Counted from the first letter of the stretch, positions 26,018-35,006 are shown. The stretch: 64,000 nt of DNA from Fimbriimonadia bacterium (GCA_026129765.1 JAHCHP010000014.1:1-64000), one strand, 5' to 3'. The notes: a model not told the origin generated them from the sequence alone. Numbers and translations are program-made.

Positions 26018-26327
26018 TTTGAGAGGAGGTTTGCTGGCGCTGGCGGCGTTGGTAATCTTCGCGAATCTGCGAAATCGTGTCGTTCAGCGCGTCCCGCCGG
26101 TTCAAGTGGTAATTTTTCATGATAGAGCGAATCTCTATCAAAGTCAGAACCACTAACGCCACGACCAAAGTGAGCAGCGCAAGCATGAAGATCATCGCCC
26201 AAATCAGCCAGCCGCGCTTCGCTTCCGTTCCTTCCTGCGGCACGGAAGCGCTCAACCAGCCTGCCAAAGGAATCATAGCCACGATTCCCAGCAGCAAGAG
26301 CGTCATCCACGTTCTGCGCGATTTCAT
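25992..26327 (-). CDS. Small two-helix membrane protein
   Basis: A 111-residue protein with two hydrophobic helices (about residues 8-26 and 41-65) and a charged C-terminal tail rich in Arg, Gln and Asn. It resembles no family I can name. An alternative frame over the same DNA (25984-26310) gives no membrane pattern and is rejected. TATAAT ends ten bases before the ATG, so the message is nearly leaderless. It sits between rpe and ribD in the same orientation. Confidence 0.6.
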   Translation of the reverse strand: MKSRRTWMTLLLLGIVAMIPLAGWLSASVPQEGTEAKRGWLIWAMIFMLALLTLVVALVVLTLIEIRSIMKNYHLNRRDALNDTISQIREDYQRRQRQQTSSQNGTPPERP

Positions 26328-26336
26328 CAGAGCATG

Positions 26337-26342
26337 ATTATA
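26337..26342 (-). promoter_or_regulatory. -10 box close to small membrane-protein start
   Basis: TATAAT on the minus strand ten bases upstream of ATG 26327, in the 31-bp gap after rpe. No clear -35 is present. Confidence 0.35.
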
Positions 26343-26358
26343 TCACTTTTCTTGCCTT

Positions 26359-27042
26359 TCAAGCATTGAATGGCTGAAAAGCGGCTTGTTTTAGCGCGTC
26401 TACCCCTGCTTTGAGAGAACTTGCGCCGAAAATGCTGGAGCCTGCCACCAACACGCGCGCGCCTGCGCTGACCACCTGTCCCGCGTTTTCTGGGGTAATC
26501 CCACCATCCACCTCCAGCCAAATATGGGGCGCATGAGTCTGCAGCCATTGCGCGGCGCGCTCAATTTTAGGCAACATCAAAGGAATAAAATGTTGCCCTC
26601 CATAACCGGGGTTCACCGCCATAATCAACAGTAAATCGGCTTCTGGCAAAACATCCATCACCGCCTCTAAGGGCGTATGCGGATTGAGCGCGATCCCCGC
26701 GCCTGCCCCCAGCGACTTGATCTGTTGGATGACGCGATGGAGATGAGGGCACGCCTCCACGTGAACCGTGATATTATGCGCCCCTGCCTCCACAAAGTCG
26801 GGAATGAGGTTACATGGGGTTTGGATCATCAGATGGACATCACAGAAAAGCGAAGTCTGTGGGCGTATCGCTTTCACCATCGGCGCGCCAAAAGTCAAAT
26901 TCGGCACAAATTGACCATCCATCACATCGAAATGCAGCCACTCCGCGCCCGCTTGCTCCACCGCTTTCGCTGCCTCTGCCATCGCGCCAAAATCGGCAGA
27001 AAGTAACGAGGGGGCAATCTTCAATTCTTGCACGCTTTTCAT
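26359..27042 (-). CDS. rpe: Ribulose-phosphate 3-epimerase
   Basis: A 227-residue TIM-barrel epimerase. Signatures are IAPSLLSADFGAMAEA at the N-terminus, HFDVMDGQFVPNLTFG around residue 37, HLMIQTP with its catalytic His, and VNPGYGGQHFIP near residue 141. It interconverts ribulose-5-phosphate and xylulose-5-phosphate. The ATG overlaps the stop of the PASTA kinase gene (ATGA). The kinase-rpe neighbourhood recalls the prkC-rsgA-rpe order of Firmicutes, with rsgA missing. Confidence 0.96.
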   Translation of the reverse strand: MKSVQELKIAPSLLSADFGAMAEAAKAVEQAGAEWLHFDVMDGQFVPNLTFGAPMVKAIRPQTSLFCDVHLMIQTPCNLIPDFVEAGAHNITVHVEACPHLHRVIQQIKSLGAGAGIALNPHTPLEAVMDVLPEADLLLIMAVNPGYGGQHFIPLMLPKIERAAQWLQTHAPHIWLEVDGGITPENAGQVVSAGARVLVAGSSIFGASSLKAGVDALKQAAFQPFNA

Positions 27043-28904
27043 CGGCTTAGTTCCTGCACCTTCTCATCATCCACAAAGACGCGGATCGTGACCCGCTTGC
27101 CTTGCGCCTCCACTTCATATTCATAAGACGCGCCGCCGGGCTGGCTTTCGTTCACCACATCGCGCGTTCCCATCGAGTCGGTCACCTCGATTCGCACCTG
27201 CCGCATACCGTATTGATCGGTTAAATCGACCTTAATCCCAAAAGCGCGCAACGGCCCTTCCGGTTTGGGTTCAGGCGTACGGCGGCTCTCGCTGGAAACG
27301 TCATCTTCCGTAAAGCTTCCGGGATCGCCGCTTTGCCCCTTGCTGACAATGAGTTGGATTGGTTTAGAGCGCTCGATGCGCGTTTTGGATTGCGGAACGG
27401 TGCCAATCACAAAACCGAAGGGGATGGTGTCGCTGAAACGTTCGCGGGTTTCATCCATAATCGTCAATCCTGCGTCGGTCAGCGCGCGCCGCGCCCGGCT
27501 CTCCGGTTGGTTTCGCACATCCGGTACAACGACAAAGCGCGTTCCCAAACTGACCCAGACCTCTACCTTCGTTCCTTCTTTTACCATCTTGCCAGCGGTA
27601 GGAGTCATCAGAAACACGGTGCCAGGCTCAAACTGTTCATTGTAATCTTCCCGTTTCACTTCCAGTTGGAGCGACTGTTCTCCCGACAATTTCCGAGCTT
27701 CCGTCAACGATTTCCCCACAAGGTCAGGCACCGCGCGCTCGTTGGGTGCAAACTGCACTGCCAGCCAGAACGCGCCCCCCACTAAGATGGCTAAGAGAAT
27801 AACGGTCATCATGGCGCGCAACAAGAAACGGAGCCAGCCAGGTAGATCGTTGGAAGGGTCTTCCTCATCCACGAAAGCAGGCTGTATCTTCGCTTTTGAG
27901 GGCTGTGGCTGAGCCGGAGGGCGGGTTTCTTGCGGAGAAACGGCTGCAGTAACCGTCTCAACAATGGGAGGCGCAATCGGAGCCGCCACCGGCGCTTCTG
28001 TTTTCTTAGCCTTTGGAGGCGAAGCGGAAGGCAGCGGTTCAGGAGGCAGCTCCTCCGGCGTCCAATTCAAGGGCTTGCCAAACCGGAGCGCGTCTCGAAC
28101 CGCTTTCAAATCGTTCAACAATTGAATGGCTTGCTGGTAACGCCGCTCAGGGTTCTTTTGCAGGCAGCGCGTAATGATGCCCTCCACTGCATTTGAAACA
28201 TTGGGATTGCGAGCGCGCAACGAGGGAATGGGTTGGCTCCTATGTTCTTGCGCCACCGCGAACGGTGTATCCCCCACAAAAGGCGGATTGCCCGTCAGCA
28301 TCTCAAACATAATAACCCCTACTGCATAGAAATCGCTTGCTGGGCTGGGGGGCGCGCCGCCTAAAACCTCTGGCGCCTCATAATAGACCTGTAACGACTC
28401 CCGCGCAGAGGCGAGCGTGGGGGAAGTCCGGTAGGCTGGCGCGAAACCGAATCCATCGACCCATGCGTGCCAATCCACGCTCACCGCCACATGCTCTGGG
28501 CGCAAATCGCCATGAACCATACCCATGCGATGTCCCGCATCCAGCGCTTCCACCATTCCCAAGGCAATCTCAATCATAATCGGCACGGTCAGAGGCGCGG
28601 TGCGATGGATGCGGGTCTTAAGGTCTAAGCCGCGCGTAAATTCACCGATGATAAACCATTGCCCATTATCTTCCTCTAACTCCAGAAACGTCTGGACATT
28701 GGGATGTTTCAACGAAGCGCGCATGCGGAAAACCTGTTTCAAGAGGTCGACCAGGTCGCGGTTGTTCTGAAAAGCGGGTTTCAGGAGTTTCAAAAGAACC
28801 ACTCTGCCATGATGCAAATCGCGAGCGCGGTAAGCGATAAAAAGCAGGTCTTCGCTCAGGCGTTCCAGCAATTCATAGCGCGCAGCGATGATATTCTCTG
28901 TCAT
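27039..28904 (-). CDS. PASTA-domain Ser/Thr kinase-like membrane protein, divergent catalytic motifs
   Basis: A 621-residue protein: kinase-like domain (1-265), Pro/Ala-rich linker (270-350), one transmembrane helix (about 362-385), two PASTA domains (about 390-525) and an extra beta-rich C-terminal domain. The kinase fold keeps the ATP Lys in VVLLKLLK (about 39) and an Asp in HGDLRPEH (131-138, normally HRDLKPEN); the Mg Asp is in VDGFG. The glycine loop GxGxxG is absent, and Lys and Asn of the catalytic loop are replaced. Activity is therefore uncertain; it may be a weak or pseudokinase sensing muropeptides through PASTA domains. The start is fixed by the four-base overlap with the small upstream gene. 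Confidence 0.9.
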   Translation of the reverse strand: MTENIIAARYELLERLSEDLLFIAYRARDLHHGRVVLLKLLKPAFQNNRDLVDLLKQVFRMRASLKHPNVQTFLELEEDNGQWFIIGEFTRGLDLKTRIHRTAPLTVPIMIEIALGMVEALDAGHRMGMVHGDLRPEHVAVSVDWHAWVDGFGFAPAYRTSPTLASARESLQVYYEAPEVLGGAPPSPASDFYAVGVIMFEMLTGNPPFVGDTPFAVAQEHRSQPIPSLRARNPNVSNAVEGIITRCLQKNPERRYQQAIQLLNDLKAVRDALRFGKPLNWTPEELPPEPLPSASPPKAKKTEAPVAAPIAPPIVETVTAAVSPQETRPPAQPQPSKAKIQPAFVDEEDPSNDLPGWLRFLLRAMMTVILLAILVGGAFWLAVQFAPNERAVPDLVGKSLTEARKLSGEQSLQLEVKREDYNEQFEPGTVFLMTPTAGKMVKEGTKVEVWVSLGTRFVVVPDVRNQPESRARRALTDAGLTIMDETRERFSDTIPFGFVIGTVPQSKTRIERSKPIQLIVSKGQSGDPGSFTEDDVSSESRRTPEPKPEGPLRAFGIKVDLTDQYGMRQVRIEVTDSMGTRDVVNESQPGGASYEYEVEAQGKRVTIRVFVDDEKVQELSR

Positions 28905-29089
28905 AGTGATTGTTTTCGCATCAATTTCAGCGTGGTCAACGCAATCGAGGCGATGAGCAAGAGCGCGTAAAATGCGCCGCCCAATCTTGCCGCCTGATCC
29001 TCTGGCGTCCACAGTTGGCGCGTATGCTCCCAATAACCCCATCCGGCTAAAAGGATCGCGAATCCCGCTATCAACTGCCGTATTGCCAT
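28901..29089 (-). CDS. Small membrane protein upstream of PASTA kinase
   Basis: A 62-residue protein with two hydrophobic helices (about residues 3-20 and 36-56) and no recognisable family. Its stop overlaps the kinase start (ATGA), and its start lies inside the end of aroKB, so it is embedded in a coupled operon. This coupling is the main evidence that it is real. It could be a partner of the kinase in the membrane, but nothing in the sequence proves this. Confidence 0.6.
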   Translation of the reverse strand: MAIRQLIAGFAILLAGWGYWEHTRQLWTPEDQAARLGGAFYALLLIASIALTTLKLMRKQSL

Positions 29090-30687
29090 AAGACCTCCTG
29101 TACCACGTTTTCGGGGATGTCGCGTATCAACTCTGCCTTGCCCGTTCCTTTGAGCAGAACCATGTTCAGCTTCCCTGACTCATTCTTTTTGTCTAACCGC
29201 ATAGCTGCCATCAGAATCTTGGAAGGGATATCCGGCAACTGTGTTGGCAGCCCATAACCGTGAATCGTTGTCTTCAGTTCTTCCACCACTTCTGGGGGCG
29301 TGATGCCCAACCGCTTGCCGATTTCCGCTTCAATCACCATGCCAACAGCAACCGCCTCCCCATGCAGCCATTTTTTATATCCAAAAGCGACCTCAATCGC
29401 ATGTCCCACCGTATGCCCGAAGTTCAACACGGCGCGCTTGCCAGATAGATCGCGTTCATCGGCAACGACAATCTCCGCTTTCATCGAAGCGCAGGCAGCA
29501 ATCATCATCATCCAATCGGTTTCCTGAAACTTAATTCTGCGTTCATGGACGACTCCCTGCTGAATATAGGTTTGCAGCCTCAACCATAGTCCTTTATTCA
29601 AGGCGATTCCATATTTTAAGATTTCCGCAAAACCGTTGTGAATGTGCCGGGTAGGGAGCGTTTCCAACACTGCCGGATCAATCATCACCGCTTTCGGATG
29701 ATGGAACGCGCCTATTAGGTTCTTGCCAAAAGGCAAATCGACGCCCACTTTACCGCCAATACTGGCATCTACCTGCGCCAACAACGTCGTGGGCATTTGC
29801 ACATAATCAATACCGCGCATATAGGTCGCCGCCACAAATCCGCCCAAATCGCCAATTACCCCGCCGCCCAAAGCGAACAAGGTTGTGGAGCGGTCCGCGC
29901 GCGCTTTCGCTAAGGCAAGATAAACTTTTTGCGCCCATGCCAACGTTTTGGTTTTCTCACCGGGCGGAACCTCAAAGCAGTCGACCTTTGAACCGCGTAA
30001 TGTGCGAGCGGTCTCGATCATACTGGCGCGAAACTTAAGTTTAGGGTGAGTTAAGATGAAATCATGTTTGGGAGGTACACAGGCTTGTATGGCTTCTGGA
30101 TAGCAAGAAAGAAGGTGAGGCGCAATATAGATGTTATAAGACCGAGAGTTTGAAATCTGAACAGGCAATTGAAAAGGTTTTTCCATATCGGGTTGCAGCA
30201 AAGCTTGCAGGTGCTTAACCACTTGCGAGGGGCTGCGTTTATCGGTTTCAACCACCCAGTCGCAGGTCTCATAATAAGGGGCGCGTTCAGTAAGCAGCGC
30301 GCTCAGCTTCGCCTCAACATCCTCGCCTGCTAACAGAGGGCGGTCGGTGGCGTTCCGAAGCCTGGTGGCGAGCGTGTTGGGCTGCGCTTTCAAATAGATG
30401 AGCCAAGATTTCTGGCAGAGACGGTGACGGTTCTTCTCTCTGAGAACGATGCCGCCGCCCGTTGCAATAATGCCCGGAGGCTGGTTCAGCAAGGTCTGCA
30501 GCGATTCGCTTTCAATATCCCGAAACCCTTCTTCGCCATGCCGCTCGAAAAGCTCATGAATCGTGTAGCCTGTCTGCTGTTCGATGAAGGAGTCGGTGTC
30601 GTAGAAAGGACTGCGGAGGCGTCGCGCCAAGCGTTCACCTACGGTGGTCTTACCGCTGCCCATGAGACCGATTAAAGCGAAGTGCAT
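29071..30687 (-). CDS. aroKB: Shikimate kinase / 3-dehydroquinate synthase fusion
   Basis: A 538-residue two-domain enzyme. Residues 1-165 are shikimate kinase with P-loop LMGSGKTTVG, the DTDSFIE acidic pair and GGGIVLREKNR. Residues about 170-538 are 3-dehydroquinate synthase with PPGEKTKTLAWAQ, GGGVIGDLGGFVAATYMRG, QMPTTLLAQVDASIGGK and NFGHTVGHAIE, covering the NAD and zinc sites. The two activities are non-consecutive shikimate steps, as in other AroK-AroB fusions. ATG 30687 is chosen; a longer frame from 30741 would run through the upstream terminator hairpin. It probably has its own promoter or depends on readthrough. Confidence 0.94.
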   Translation of the reverse strand: MHFALIGLMGSGKTTVGERLARRLRSPFYDTDSFIEQQTGYTIHELFERHGEEGFRDIESESLQTLLNQPPGIIATGGGIVLREKNRHRLCQKSWLIYLKAQPNTLATRLRNATDRPLLAGEDVEAKLSALLTERAPYYETCDWVVETDKRSPSQVVKHLQALLQPDMEKPFQLPVQISNSRSYNIYIAPHLLSCYPEAIQACVPPKHDFILTHPKLKFRASMIETARTLRGSKVDCFEVPPGEKTKTLAWAQKVYLALAKARADRSTTLFALGGGVIGDLGGFVAATYMRGIDYVQMPTTLLAQVDASIGGKVGVDLPFGKNLIGAFHHPKAVMIDPAVLETLPTRHIHNGFAEILKYGIALNKGLWLRLQTYIQQGVVHERRIKFQETDWMMMIAACASMKAEIVVADERDLSGKRAVLNFGHTVGHAIEVAFGYKKWLHGEAVAVGMVIEAEIGKRLGITPPEVVEELKTTIHGYGLPTQLPDIPSKILMAAMRLDKKNESGKLNMVLLKGTGKAELIRDIPENVVQEVLWQYGS

Positions 30688-30691
30688 AGAA

Positions 30692-30732
30692 AGAGAGAAA
30701 AGGGGACGATTGAAGATCCTTTCAATCGTCCC
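30692..30732 (-). terminator. Intrinsic terminator after the secretin gene
   Basis: A perfect 12-bp stem (GGGACGATTGAA and TTCAATCGTCCC, six-base loop) at 30703-30732. On the minus strand it is followed by CTTTTCTCTCT. It lies between the secretin stop (30758) and the aroKB start (30687) and should end the pilus assembly transcript. Confidence 0.75.
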
Positions 30733-30757
30733 GGTAAACACGGAGTGGACGTAGCGA

Positions 30758-32452
30758 TTACGGGTTCAACGTTCCGCCGCCGATCGGTTCCAGCGGATCG
30801 GGTAACACTTCCGCTGTGATGAAAATCAGCAGCTCGTTTTCGTTGATCGATTTGTCGCGCGTTCGGAAGAACTGCCCGATAATCGGCAGGTCCGCCAATA
30901 TCGGAACCTTATTGATCGTGTTCGATTCGCGTTTTTCAATTAAGCCGCCAATCACCATCGTTTCGCCATTCTTAATGCGGCGAACGGTGAACACCGACTG
31001 CGTGTCAAACTTGGGCAATTGCTCGTTACCCACCTGAACCTTTCCGGGTGTGGTAACGGTTGGGCTGAGCGCAAGGGTGATTGTGCCGTCCTGATTGATT
31101 CGAGGGGTCACGCTAAGAACCGTTGTCGCAAACAGCGGGAATGGCTGCGAGAAAGTGGTCGGTCGCCCGTTCTGGTCGAAAACAACCACTTGCTGAATGA
31201 TATAGTCGTTGGTTGTGAAGAACACCGCCGCTGGCGTATTGTTCATGGTCGTGACAATCGGCGCGTTCACCACTTTACCGCGCGTTTCGCTGAGCAGCGC
31301 GCGCAGGTTGGCGATCACGTTTCCAGTCGCATAGTTCACAAAGACGGGAGAGGTTCTGTTCGCAAATCCCGTGGCGCCTGCTGTCAAGTTGACTCGCGCA
31401 AGGTTCCAGTCGATTCCGAAGTTATCCAGTTCGGAGCGGTTCACCGTGACGAACTCTGCCCGGATCAACACCTGCTTCGGCGCAATATCCAGGAAGCGAA
31501 CGATGCGCCGGATATACTCGATATCCTCCGCCGTTCCTCGCACGATAATGGAGTTGTCGGGGTCGAAACCGAGAATGTCTACGGTGCTGCCAGAAGGAAG
31601 CAAGGGGTTGCCTGCAGCGCCGCCTGCGCCGCCGGGCTGACCACCACCGAAGCCGCCGCCGCCGGGCTGTCCACCACCAAAGCCGCCGCCGAAGCCGCCG
31701 CCGCCGGGTTGTCCGCCAGCAAAACCACCTCCACCACCGCGGAAACCACCTTGACCGCCGCCGCCGCGACCCGTGAATTGCCCATCTCCTAAATCTGTCT
31801 GATTGGGATCGCCATTAACAGGTAGATTGTTGTTATTGGGCGCGCCATTCTGAAGGTTGGGCGGGTAGGCAACGGGAGCGCCATCCATGCGCATAGGCGC
31901 TGCGGGACGAACCGTTTGCAAGCGGGTTGAGTCCCCCACGACACGCGCAGTAAATTCGCGTAGTTCGGCAAAGGGATCATCCGTATGCCACTCCGACTTC
32001 ATGATTCGCACCAAGTCGGTGGGGCGAGAGTATTTGAGGTAAATTTTCTCAGTTAGAACCGTCTGGATAGGGCGCGGAGCAGGAATAAATTCCGTCGTTT
32101 TGACCGGAATGGTCTCCATCTTTGTCTCTGCCTCTGGTTTCACAGGACCAATCACATAGACGCCGCTGCTTTCTTTGCGGTACTGCGCGCCTGCAGACTG
32201 GCAGATATAGCTCAGAGCCTGTTCAAACGGTTGATTCTTAATTTGCAGCAAAGCGATTTTGCTGTAGGGTTTGTCAGTGGGCTCAAAGATGACCTGAACA
32301 TCTACCTGCTGAGAGATCGCTTTAATCGCGGTCAGCAGATCGGCATCCATTAAGTTCACCGTCACAAAATAATCATTCTGGGCACTGCCTGGGGTCAAGC
32401 TTGCCGCCCAGCAGGCGATGGATAGCATCGCCACGGTAAACACACGTCGCAT
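30758..32452 (-). CDS. pilQ: Secretin, PilQ/GspD superfamily
   Basis: A 564-residue outer-membrane secretin. It has a signal peptide ending near ASLTPGSAQ (about 24), an STN/N0-like domain (about 26-105), an N1-like segment (IYLKYSRPTDLVRIM, near residue 137), a glycine-rich insertion (about 220-278), an N3 segment (ILGFDPDNSIIVRGT) and the C-terminal secretin domain, with VPILADLPIIGQFFR and the LLIFITAEVLPDP ending. It would form the pore for pilus or substrate passage. GGAGGAGG lies about 11 bases before the ATG. It is the last gene of the pilM-N-O-P locus. Confidence 0.92.
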   Translation of the reverse strand: MRRVFTVAMLSIACWAASLTPGSAQNDYFVTVNLMDADLLTAIKAISQQVDVQVIFEPTDKPYSKIALLQIKNQPFEQALSYICQSAGAQYRKESSGVYVIGPVKPEAETKMETIPVKTTEFIPAPRPIQTVLTEKIYLKYSRPTDLVRIMKSEWHTDDPFAELREFTARVVGDSTRLQTVRPAAPMRMDGAPVAYPPNLQNGAPNNNNLPVNGDPNQTDLGDGQFTGRGGGGQGGFRGGGGGFAGGQPGGGGFGGGFGGGQPGGGGFGGGQPGGAGGAAGNPLLPSGSTVDILGFDPDNSIIVRGTAEDIEYIRRIVRFLDIAPKQVLIRAEFVTVNRSELDNFGIDWNLARVNLTAGATGFANRTSPVFVNYATGNVIANLRALLSETRGKVVNAPIVTTMNNTPAAVFFTTNDYIIQQVVVFDQNGRPTTFSQPFPLFATTVLSVTPRINQDGTITLALSPTVTTPGKVQVGNEQLPKFDTQSVFTVRRIKNGETMVIGGLIEKRESNTINKVPILADLPIIGQFFRTRDKSINENELLIFITAEVLPDPLEPIGGGTLNP

Positions 32453-32496
32453 TTAAGTTCGTCCTCCTCCGTGATGTTGCAAGAATAATCACTTTC

Positions 32497-32528
32497 GCAT
32501 GAGCAAGGCAGTTCATGCCTGCTCATGC
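32497..32528 (-). other. Hairpin between STN-domain gene and secretin
   Basis: GCATGAGCA plus GGCA pairs with TGCC plus TGCTCATGC with a single-base bulge. It sits in the 137-bp gap before the secretin, with no U-tract, so it may stabilise or attenuate the transcript instead of ending it. Confidence 0.5.
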
Positions 32529-32589
32529 CGCCAGTGATAGTTTGAAACAGTTGTTGAAATTAGCGATAGGTGTTCATAGTCGCTTCTTA

Positions 32590-33360
32590 TTATCGGAAGC
32601 CGCCGCCGCCAAAGCCGCCGCCCATACCGCCGCCGCCGTAGCCGCCGCCCATGCCGCCACCCATGCCGCCGCCACGACCACCGCCGCCGAAGCCGCCGAA
32701 GCCGCCGCCGCCGAAACCACCCTGACCGCCCATGCCGCCGCCGAAGCCGCCCATGCCGCCGCCGAAGCCGCCCATACCGCCGCCGAAGCCGCCCATGCCG
32801 CCGCCCATGCCGCCCATGCCGCCGCCCATGCCGCCAAAGCCGCCGCCGCCAAAGCCGCCGAAGCCGCCGCCCATGCCGCCGCCCATCTGCATATCATACA
32901 TACCGCCGATTTGCGCGACATTGCCGCCTAACGCCTGAGCGATTTGGTAAACGCTGGCATATTGCAGAACGATCTTCTCTGGCAGTTCGGGACCACGAGT
33001 GGTCGGTTCCGTAGAAGTTGTATCGGTTGTCGGAGGCGGGATATTATCTTCCACGCGCACCGTGATGTAGTAGACACCGCTCTCAATACGATAGGTCAGA
33101 TTGAGGGGGCGAAGAAGCGAATTCAATGCCGTATCAAACGGCACATCCGTCAACGACACCGTCACCTGTCCTTGCACGTTCGGGTCCAGATTATAGTTGA
33201 CATTCACGCTTTCAAACAGCTGTTTCAAAGCGTAACGAACATCAGCATAATCCAATTTAATGGTTACCCGTTTCTGAGAAACGTCGCCTTGTTGCGCGAT
33301 CACTGGCACGCTTAATCCAACGAGCGCCAATAACGCGAGTCCTGCTGCTAATCGTTTCAT
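32590..33360 (-). CDS. STN/secretin N-domain protein with long glycine-methionine-rich tail
   Basis: A 256-residue exported protein. After a signal peptide (to about residue 22), residues 30-100 form an STN/secretin N-terminal domain (VTIKLDYADVRYALKQLF, then VTVSLTDVPFDTALNSLL). A linker and a second short segment (VLQYASVYQIAQALGGNVAQ) follow, then about 100 residues made almost entirely of Gly with Met and Phe. No secretin pore domain is present, so it is probably an accessory periplasmic ring component for the neighbouring secretin. It is upstream of the secretin and downstream of pilP on the same strand. Confidence 0.82.
   Translation of the reverse strand: MKRLAAGLALLALVGLSVPVIAQQGDVSQKRVTIKLDYADVRYALKQLFESVNVNYNLDPNVQGQVTVSLTDVPFDTALNSLLRPLNLTYRIESGVYYITVRVEDNIPPPTTDTTSTEPTTRGPELPEKIVLQYASVYQIAQALGGNVAQIGGMYDMQMGGGMGGGFGGFGGGGFGGMGGGMGGMGGGMGGFGGGMGGFGGGMGGFGGGMGGQGGFGGGGFGGFGGGGRGGGMGGGMGGGYGGGGMGGGFGGGGFR
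32593..32886. repeat. Triplet-rich low-complexity tract
   Basis: Nearly 300 bp built from short units of GCCGCC, CCGCCGAAGCC and CCCATGCCG on the plus strand, coding for Gly-Gly-Met/Phe repeats in the STN-domain gene. It is prone to slippage, so assembly errors or length variation between strains are expected. Confidence 0.9.
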
Positions 33361-33430
33361 GGTCTTATTCCTCCAATACTTATTTTACGCTTAACTCTGT
33401 TTTCTCGTTACATGCTTACAGATCAGGTGC

Positions 33431-34204
33431 TTATAGGTCAGGCGCGCCGCGTCCACCGCGTCCACCGCGTCCGCCCCCCGGACCGAAACCAGCTCCAGGA
33501 CTACCTGCGGCGCCAGGGCTGCCAGGCGAACCCATTCCGCCCCCAAAACCTGCACCGCCGCCCGTTCCGCCACCACCGCCTTGGGGCGGCTCATAGCGCA
33601 CACGAACCTCGCGCGGGTTACCTTTCGACCGTTTTAGCGTGATTCCTTCCATATCGATAGATGCAACACGAAATTCTCCCACTAAATCGCCCGGCGTAAC
33701 GATTTGAGGCACTTCCCCTTCTTGCTCCAAAATGGCTGAAACCGTGGGACCCTCAATAATTCCAGCAATGCGCCGGTAAGGCTGAGCCTCGAACGGTTCT
33801 AAAGGAACAAGGGTTGCTGGAGGTCGCGGAGGACCTGCTGCCCGGTAGAAGCCCGCCAATTCATAAGCGCCCACCTGCATCGCTTCATTTTCCTCTGGCA
33901 GATAAGCAAACGGGTCTCTCCGAGGTCGGAAGGGAACGCTGGGGGTATCCGCTTCTGGCGCAGCAGCCATCATCGTGCCAGCAGAGGAACCGGGCGCGGG
34001 TGCCGGCGTCGGCTGCGCTCCACCCATCATACCAGGACCGCCGCCCATGCTGCCAGGGCCGCCGCCCATCCCCAATGCAGGCGCAGGCGGGGGACCGGAA
34101 GCCTCTTCAGAGCCGCCGCTAAAAACGAACAAGTAAAGCACCAAGCCGAGCAGCACAAGGGCTGCTACGCCTCCAAAAATCGCTAATTGTGTCTGTTTGT
34201 TCAT
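33431..34204 (-). CDS. pilP: PilP-like pilus assembly protein
   Basis: A 257-residue protein with one N-terminal transmembrane helix (about residues 8-28) and a periplasmic region. A Gly/Met/Pro-rich linker occupies about 35-80, DPFAYLPEEN begins the folded part, and RRIAGIIEGPTVSAILEQEG with VTPGDLVGEFRVASID fits the PilP beta-sandwich. The C-terminus is another Gly-rich tail (about 210-257). PilP normally links the PilN/PilO inner-membrane complex to the secretin. Gene order M-N-O-P supports the call. Lipidation is not evident; the anchor is a helix. Confidence 0.8.
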   Translation of the reverse strand: MNKQTQLAIFGGVAALVLLGLVLYLFVFSGGSEEASGPPPAPALGMGGGPGSMGGGPGMMGGAQPTPAPAPGSSAGTMMAAAPEADTPSVPFRPRRDPFAYLPEENEAMQVGAYELAGFYRAAGPPRPPATLVPLEPFEAQPYRRIAGIIEGPTVSAILEQEGEVPQIVTPGDLVGEFRVASIDMEGITLKRSKGNPREVRVRYEPPQGGGGGTGGGAGFGGGMGSPGSPGAAGSPGAGFGPGGGRGGRGGRGAPDL

Positions 34205-34230
34205 ACTTTTCTATCGCCTCTCTAAAGGGA

Positions 34231-34983
34231 TCAAACTCCACCCGCTCCAGGACCCCGGATTCCACCCGGCATCCCACCAGGAGCGCCCATACCGCCGCCT
34301 GGCATACCACCACCAAAGCCACCGCCACCACCGCCGCCCGGAATAGAAGGAACCGGCGCGCCTAATTGTCCGCCTCGAGCGCGAGGATAGACATAGACGG
34401 TTAAGTTATAGGTTGCGGTCAATTGCGGAGTCGTGCCTTGAATCGCCATCCCATCCGTCAATACCAGCAAATTCGGAACCCTATTCCATCGCTTAACATG
34501 GTCCAACAGCCCTTGGAAAGAAGAAGCGCGCACCGTTACGGCTCCCAATGGGAAAGCGATCAGTTTGTCTGGCAGCGCGTTCGGATCGGTGGGCGGAGGC
34601 GGTAATTGAACCGCAAATTGGCGGTTTACGCCGGTTTTCATCGGCCATGCCTGCAATTTATGCCCGATCTCGCGCACCATGTCATGATACTGCTCCCATG
34701 CGCTTAGACGGTCGCTCAAATCAATCGTGTTGACGGGCATCTTCTGGTTCTCATAGCGAGCCAGTTTACGCTCCGCTTCCTTCACTTTCTGCTCCGCCAA
34801 AGCCACTAACGCGCGTCCCTCGGGAATTCGAGCGACTTTCGCTTCTAACTGCGCGTTATGTTTTTCGTGTTCGTCGATATTCGCCAAAGTCGGTCGTATG
34901 CCCAGCAAAAAGATCGCAGCAGCCACCACGACAGTGGCAACGATCCCGATGGACATTTTCGCAAACATAGATAAGCCTTTCAT
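34231..34983 (-). CDS. pilO: PilO-like pilus assembly protein
   Basis: A 250-residue inner-membrane protein: one helix (about residues 9-30), a coiled-coil segment (about 35-85), and an alpha/beta domain around VTVRASSFQGLLDHVKRWNR as in PilO. The final 40 residues are Gly/Met/Pro-rich. It would pair with the PilN-like protein. It lies between pilN and pilP genes in the canonical order. Confidence 0.8.
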   Translation of the reverse strand: MKGLSMFAKMSIGIVATVVVAAAIFLLGIRPTLANIDEHEKHNAQLEAKVARIPEGRALVALAEQKVKEAERKLARYENQKMPVNTIDLSDRLSAWEQYHDMVREIGHKLQAWPMKTGVNRQFAVQLPPPPTDPNALPDKLIAFPLGAVTVRASSFQGLLDHVKRWNRVPNLLVLTDGMAIQGTTPQLTATYNLTVYVYPRARGGQLGAPVPSIPGGGGGGGFGGGMPGGGMGAPGGMPGGIRGPGAGGV

Positions 34984-35006
34984 ATGCGTTCCTCAACCTC
35001 AATTTT

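Noticed and set aside
31019-31792. 257-codon plus-strand frame opposite the secretin
   Set aside because: It mirrors a conserved secretin domain and the glycine-rich tract (Ala/Thr-rich on the opposite strand).
32515-32931. Alanine/histidine-rich plus-strand frame
   Set aside because: It is the complement of the glycine-rich triplet tract in the STN-domain gene and has no ribosome site.
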